Origin: Clostridia bacterium | GTDB taxonomy: Bacteria; Bacillota; Clostridia; Oscillospirales; Acutalibacteraceae | Length of the DNA: 17,722 nucleotides | Reading direction: 5' to 3' | Assembly (NCBI GenBank): GCA_017559885.1 | Contig: JAFYQN010000074.1 | Span: 1 to 17,722, forward strand | Position numbers and translations under genes: made by a program | The notes under the pieces: model-generated | The model's input: the letters and a program-made list of their open reading frames with translations, nothing else | Told to the model about the DNA's origin: nothing | Databases searched by the model: none | Shown: positions 14,231 through 17,722 of the stretch, one piece after another | How positions within the stretch are numbered: the first letter of the stretch is position 1 | Layout: each line of letters begins with the position of its first letter

Positions 14231-15091
14231 ATGAAAAAGCGTATTGTTTCAGGCATTGTAATGGGCGCTATGGTCATACTTGTATTATGGCTTGGACTTG
14301 CCGTTGAAAATTTAATCATTACCACTTTTGTTGCTATTGTTGCGGCTCTTGGTGTGGTTGAACTTATTGGTAACGCGGCAAGAATAGAAAATATTCTTTT
14401 TAAAATCATACCTGCGTTTTATACCGTGGTAATGGTATTTCTTTTTAACAATATTAACGAGTACACTTACAAACTGTTTTGCACAGACTACAACAACGCG
14501 TACGTGCTTTTGCAATCGCTTGTTGCGGCAATAATCGCAACAATTATTTATATAATTGCTTGCGCGGTACTTATTCTTGTTTATCAAGATGAATTTGACC
14601 TTGCTAAAATTGCCACTCTTTGTGGTATGCCGCTTCTTTACGCGTATGGTTTTTCAGCAATTTCGACCATCACAATAATGTCGGGCGGAATTTTCTACTT
14701 GTTGTTGGTGCTTAACTTCTCAAGTGTTTGCGATATTGGCGCATATTTTGTAGGCGTAAGTATAGGCAAAACAAAACTTTGCCCCGAGATAAGTCCAAAC
14801 AAAACTGTAGAAGGCGCTCTTGGCGGCGTGGTTTCAAGCGTAGTTGTAGGTCTTGTGCTTACATTGTGCTTTGGTTACTTTGGTAAAATTATACCTGTAT
14901 TTTTGGTTACCGTTCCGCTTTGCGCGGCAGGTATGGTGGGCGATTTGTTTGCTTCAATCATTAAACGTAAGGTTGGAATAAAAGACTACGGCAATCTTAT
15001 CCCCGGTCACGGCGGCATACTTGATAGAGTAGATAGCATATTGTTTATTGCACCGCTTGTATTCGCGCTTATGCTTTTGGGTGTACTATAA
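14231..15091 (+). CDS. cdsA: Phosphatidate cytidylyltransferase (CDP-diglyceride synthase)
   Basis: Makes CDP-diacylglycerol from phosphatidate and CTP, the branch point of phospholipid synthesis, in the membrane. 286 residues with about eight hydrophobic segments. The family signature is complete: CDIGAYFVG (167-175), SPNKTVEGALGG (188-199) and IIKRKVGIKDYGNLIPGHGG (243-262) followed by ILDRVDS. A full AGGAGG lies 8 bases upstream. Its TAA shares one base with the dxr ATG (TAATG). Confidence 0.96.
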   Translation: MKKRIVSGIVMGAMVILVLWLGLAVENLIITTFVAIVAALGVVELIGNAARIENILFKIIPAFYTVVMVFLFNNINEYTYKLFCTDYNNAYVLLQSLVAAIIATIIYIIACAVLILVYQDEFDLAKIATLCGMPLLYAYGFSAISTITIMSGGIFYLLLVLNFSSVCDIGAYFVGVSIGKTKLCPEISPNKTVEGALGGVVSSVVVGLVLTLCFGYFGKIIPVFLVTVPLCAAGMVGDLFASIIKRKVGIKDYGNLIPGHGGILDRVDSILFIAPLVFALMLLGVL

Positions 15092-16230
15092 TGAAAAAAA
15101 TTATAATTTTGGGTTCGACCGGTTCAATAGGAACTCAAGCGCTCGACATTGTACGCGCAAATCCTCAAAAGTATCAGGTTGTGGGTTTAGCGGCAGGAAA
15201 AAGCGTAGACATTATCGAAAATCAAGTTCGTGAATTTGGTATTAAATATGTAGCGTTGTTTGACGAAAATGCCGCTCGCGATTTAAAAGCAAGACTTTCA
15301 GATACCGATACGGTTGTATTATCGGGCGCTGACGGTGTTTGTGAGCTTGCATCACTCGAGTGCGATATGGTGCTTAATGCAATCGTTGGTATTGCAGGAC
15401 TTCGTCCAACGCTTGCGGCGATTGACGCAGGTCATACTATTGCCCTCGCTAACAAAGAAACGCTTGTAACGGGCGGCGAGATAGTAAACCGCAAACTTAA
15501 AGAAAAGGGAGTAACGCTACTTCCCGTAGATAGCGAACATTCGGCAATATTCCAATCGCTTCAAGGCGCGCCCAAAGGCAGTCTTAAAAAGATTTTGCTT
15601 ACGGCTTCGGGCGGACCATTCTTTGGTAAAACCCGTGATGAACTCGAAAACGTTACGGTCAAGGATGCGCTAAATCACCCAAACTGGTCTATGGGCGCAA
15701 AGATTACCATTGATAGCGCTTCGCTTATGAATAAGGGTCTTGAGGTTATCGAAGCGGTGCATCTATTCGGCGTCCCCGCTTCAAAAATCGAGGTGCTTGT
15801 CCATAGACAAAGCATACTTCACTCGGCGGTTGAACTAAGCGACGGCGCAGTTATAGGTCAGCTTGGCACACCCGATATGAAATTACCTATACAGTATGCG
15901 CTAACATACCCCGAGCGCGATATGTGCTTTGAAGGACTTGATTTATTCAAGGTTGGTACGCTTACCTTCCAAAAGCCCGATACCGATACGTTTAGACTTT
16001 TGCCACTGTGTATCGAGGCAATAAATCGCGGTGGACTTTATCCGACCGCTATAAATGGCGCTAATGAAGAATCGGTAAAACTTTTCTTAGATGGCAAAAT
16101 TAAATTCTTGCAGATAGCAGAACTCAACGAAAAGGCAATGAATATGTGTCAAAATAAAGACAACTTTACTGTTGAAGATATTTTTGCCGCCGACCAAGAA
16201 GCGCGTAGAATTGTAAGAGAGGCGATATAA
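15091..16230 (+). CDS. dxr: 1-deoxy-D-xylulose-5-phosphate reductoisomerase
   Basis: Second step of the MEP isoprenoid pathway, NADPH-dependent; supplies precursors used by UppS two genes upstream. 379 residues. Seen: NADPH loop ILGSTGSIGTQAL (6-18), ALANKETLVTGGE (118-130), the metal-binding VDSEHSAIFQSL (146-157, Asp147 and Glu149), ASGGPF (172-177), and HPNWSMGAKITIDSASLMNK (196-215) leading to Glu218. One-base overlap with cdsA implies coupled translation. The next gene starts on the base after its stop. Confidence 0.97.
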   Translation: MKKIIILGSTGSIGTQALDIVRANPQKYQVVGLAAGKSVDIIENQVREFGIKYVALFDENAARDLKARLSDTDTVVLSGADGVCELASLECDMVLNAIVGIAGLRPTLAAIDAGHTIALANKETLVTGGEIVNRKLKEKGVTLLPVDSEHSAIFQSLQGAPKGSLKKILLTASGGPFFGKTRDELENVTVKDALNHPNWSMGAKITIDSASLMNKGLEVIEAVHLFGVPASKIEVLVHRQSILHSAVELSDGAVIGQLGTPDMKLPIQYALTYPERDMCFEGLDLFKVGTLTFQKPDTDTFRLLPLCIEAINRGGLYPTAINGANEESVKLFLDGKIKFLQIAELNEKAMNMCQNKDNFTVEDIFAADQEARRIVREAI

Positions 16231-16911
16231 ATGAATCAAATTGAAAAAAATACCGTTAAGGCAGAAGACCAATTAGGCGATGCGCATGACGTTACCTTTG
16301 AATGTGAAAATAATACCGGTGTTCGTGTAATGATGGCAGGTAACTCGATTACCTTACACGAGCCAAAGGCAGAAATAGGTTGGAACAACCAGTGGGGTAT
16401 GGCGGCATCCGCTAAAGAAAAGGACTACGTTCACGTGCTTGAGGGTCATATTCAAAATGTTGCACCTGATGCAACATTTTGTATTTGTCAGGCATATAAA
16501 TGGGAACGCGATTTTGCAAACGGTAAAGAAGCGTATCCTATCTATCAAAAGGCGCGCGATTTTAACGCAGACATAATCGTTGTTCGCTTTATTGAAAACT
16601 GTCCTTGGAAAGATTTTGATGCCGATGTGTTTAAGAGAGAATACGTTGATTATATCAATTATCTTAATAAAAGCGGTAATGCTAAAATTGTACTTACCAC
16701 TTCATTTTGGAAGCATACGGCAGACAGCGTAGTTGCCGAATTATCTAAAGAAATGGGTTGGCCGCTTGTGGTTATTAACGATTTGGGCGAACTTGATGAG
16801 ATGAAAGCAATAGGACTTTTTGAACATTACGGCGTTGCAAATCATCCCGGTGACCTTGGTATGAAAACTATCGCGGACAGAATTTTTGAAGTGATTAAAG
16901 ATTGGCTTTAA
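16231..16911 (+). CDS. SGNH/GDSL-type hydrolase
   Basis: 226 residues, no signal peptide or membrane segment, so predicted cytoplasmic. Block I is MMAGNSITLHEP with nucleophile Ser39; a block III Asn fits IENCPW (Asn123); block V is GVANHPGDLGM with His205. The position three before this His is Val rather than the Asp of classic DxxH, so the catalytic Asp may be elsewhere or absent. Relatives are esterases and acetyl-xylan or sialate esterases; substrate is unknown. AGAGG at 16218-16222 gives 8-base spacing to the ATG, which abuts the dxr stop. An unexpected member between dxr and rseP. Confidence 0.8.
   Translation: MNQIEKNTVKAEDQLGDAHDVTFECENNTGVRVMMAGNSITLHEPKAEIGWNNQWGMAASAKEKDYVHVLEGHIQNVAPDATFCICQAYKWERDFANGKEAYPIYQKARDFNADIIVVRFIENCPWKDFDADVFKREYVDYINYLNKSGNAKIVLTTSFWKHTADSVVAELSKEMGWPLVVINDLGELDEMKAIGLFEHYGVANHPGDLGMKTIADRIFEVIKDWL
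16453..16481. repeat. Perfect 12-bp inverted repeat inside the SGNH hydrolase gene
   Basis: CAAAATGTTGCA (16453-16464) and TGCAACATTTTG (16470-16481) are exact reverse complements around CCTGA. The hairpin lies fully in coding sequence (residues about 75-84) and is followed by TATTTGT, which is too weak to call a terminator. It could affect mRNA stability or downstream rseP levels, or be a chance outcome of codon choice. Confidence 0.85.
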
Positions 16912-16918
16912 TTTTTTT
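16894..16918 (+). terminator. Weak terminator-like hairpin at the end of the SGNH hydrolase gene
   Basis: ATTAAAG (16894-16900) pairs with CTTTAAT (16906-16912) around ATTGG, directly followed by an uninterrupted T run to 16918. The stem has a single G-C pair, so termination, if any, would be inefficient. It overlaps the hydrolase stop and lies just before rseP. Confidence 0.3.
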
Positions 16919-16927
16919 ATTTAGGTT

Positions 16928-17722
16928 GTGATTAAAATTACTGCTATTATTGAATATTTTAGCAAAGTTATTTCATTTTTTGGAAACAATGTGTTACCAT
17001 ATCTTATAGCGATACTTCTTTTTATAGTGCTTATTGTTATACACGAGTTTGGTCACTTTATAGCGGCAAAACTTTTAGGCGTTCGTGTAAATGAGTTTGC
17101 TATAGGTATGGGTCCAAAACTGCTAAAGTGGGGCAAAGGTGAAACAAAGTATTCGATAAATGCTTTGCCCATAGGCGGTTACTGCGCTATGGAAGGCGAG
17201 GACGAAGAAAGCGGCGACGAGCGCGCTTTTTGCAACAAAAAACCGTGGCGACGTTTTTTGATTGTCGTTATGGGAGCAGTGTTTAATCTTATATTAGGTT
17301 TTATTTTGGTGGCGATAACTTTAATTCCACAAGAAATGTTTGCCACAACAATCGTTGCTGGATTTAGAGATGATATACCTGTTGTGAGCCGTGAACACGG
17401 ACTTGAGGTTGGCGACGAAATCATTGCTGTTGACGGCAGAAAAATTTTTGCCTATGATGATTTGTGGTATTCTTTTAGTAATGTTGATGACGGCGCGGTT
17501 GATATAACGGTAAAACGTAATGGCGAAAAGGTAAAACTTCGCAACGTTAGGTTTAAAAATGAAGAACTTGACGGTATAAACCTACTTACTATCGATTTTA
17601 AAGTAGTTGGAGAAGAAAAGAATTTTTTCACCTTTGTTGAATATACCTTTAAAACCACAATTTCAAGTTGTGTTACCGTTTACCGTTCTCTTATCGATTT
17701 AATTACAGGTAGATATTGTATA
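16928..17722 (+). CDS. rseP: Site-2 protease RseP/RasP (RIP zinc metalloprotease), N-terminal part
   Basis: Membrane protease that cleaves transmembrane anti-sigma factors and signal-peptide remnants. The frame runs off the window after 265 codons. Seen: a hydrophobic helix with the zinc motif HEFGH (17042-17056), FAIGMGPKLLKWGKGETKY, INALPIGGYCAMEGED, a second membrane helix near KKPWRRFLIVVMGAVFNLIL, and a PDZ domain (GLEVGDEIIAVDG onward). An in-frame TAG at 16922 limits the start. GTG at 16928 is used here but its AGG is only 2 bases away; GTG at 16991 would place HEFGH at residue 18, as in shorter relatives, and is a real alternative. Position after dxr is the normal one, apart from the inserted hydrolase. 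Confidence 0.92.
   Translation, partial: MIKITAIIEYFSKVISFFGNNVLPYLIAILLFIVLIVIHEFGHFIAAKLLGVRVNEFAIGMGPKLLKWGKGETKYSINALPIGGYCAMEGEDEESGDERAFCNKKPWRRFLIVVMGAVFNLILGFILVAITLIPQEMFATTIVAGFRDDIPVVSREHGLEVGDEIIAVDGRKIFAYDDLWYSFSNVDDGAVDITVKRNGEKVKLRNVRFKNEELDGINLLTIDFKVVGEEKNFFTFVEYTFKTTISSCVTVYRSLIDLITGRYCI

Overview
The window looks chromosomal and comes from an AT-rich, low-GC Gram-positive bacterium, most likely an uncultured member of the Clostridia (Oscillospirales-like). This is inferred from the pyrH-frr-uppS-cdsA-dxr-rseP cluster, AGGAGG-type ribosome binding sites, consensus sigma-A-type promoters, and a membrane-anchored cohesin-domain protein of the kind seen in gut and fibre-associated Clostridia. 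I saw no rRNA, tRNA, CRISPR array, phage gene or intact insertion sequence.

Layout. (1) 3-887, +: the 3' end of a clan GH-D (alpha-galactosidase-like) glycoside hydrolase, followed by a bidirectional terminator (896-930). (2) 932-2185, -: a secreted cohesin-domain protein with a Cys-pair region, a Ser/Asp-rich linker and a C-terminal membrane anchor. (3) 2186-2562: a 377-base divergent intergenic region with a promoter for each side, a 26-base palindrome between them, and a transcription attenuator on the + side. (4) 2563-12019, +: an aromatic amino acid operon (aminotransferase, pheA, aroB, aroC, fused aroE-aroK, aroQ, aroA, tyrA, DAHP synthase, small membrane protein), closed by a strong terminator at 12024-12066. 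(5) 12143 to the window end, +: pyrH, frr, uppS, cdsA, dxr, an SGNH hydrolase and the first 265 codons of rseP, from a promoter at 12076-12104.

The aro operon encodes every step from erythrose-4-phosphate and phosphoenolpyruvate to chorismate, then both branches to phenylpyruvate and 4-hydroxyphenylpyruvate, plus an aminotransferase that could finish Phe and Tyr. No Trp-branch gene is present. Most genes are translationally coupled by 1-, 4- or 14-base overlaps.

The main discovery candidate is the operon's leader. It encodes a 24-residue peptide (2386-2460) with six consecutive Phe/Tyr codons (FYFYYF). The RNA around it can form three competing pairings: a Shine-Dalgarno-sequestering stem, an antiterminator and an intrinsic terminator. 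This is the logic of ribosome-mediated attenuation sensing Phe-tRNA and Tyr-tRNA together, and it matches the two products of the operon. It is notable because amino acid operons in low-GC Gram-positives are more often controlled by T-box RNAs, and no T-box is visible here.

Other items to check are an 85-base imperfect palindrome with terminal inverted repeats between aroC and aroE-aroK, the AroE-AroK fusion, the SGNH hydrolase between dxr and rseP with a perfect 12-bp inverted repeat inside it, and the small TTG-started membrane protein closing the aro operon.
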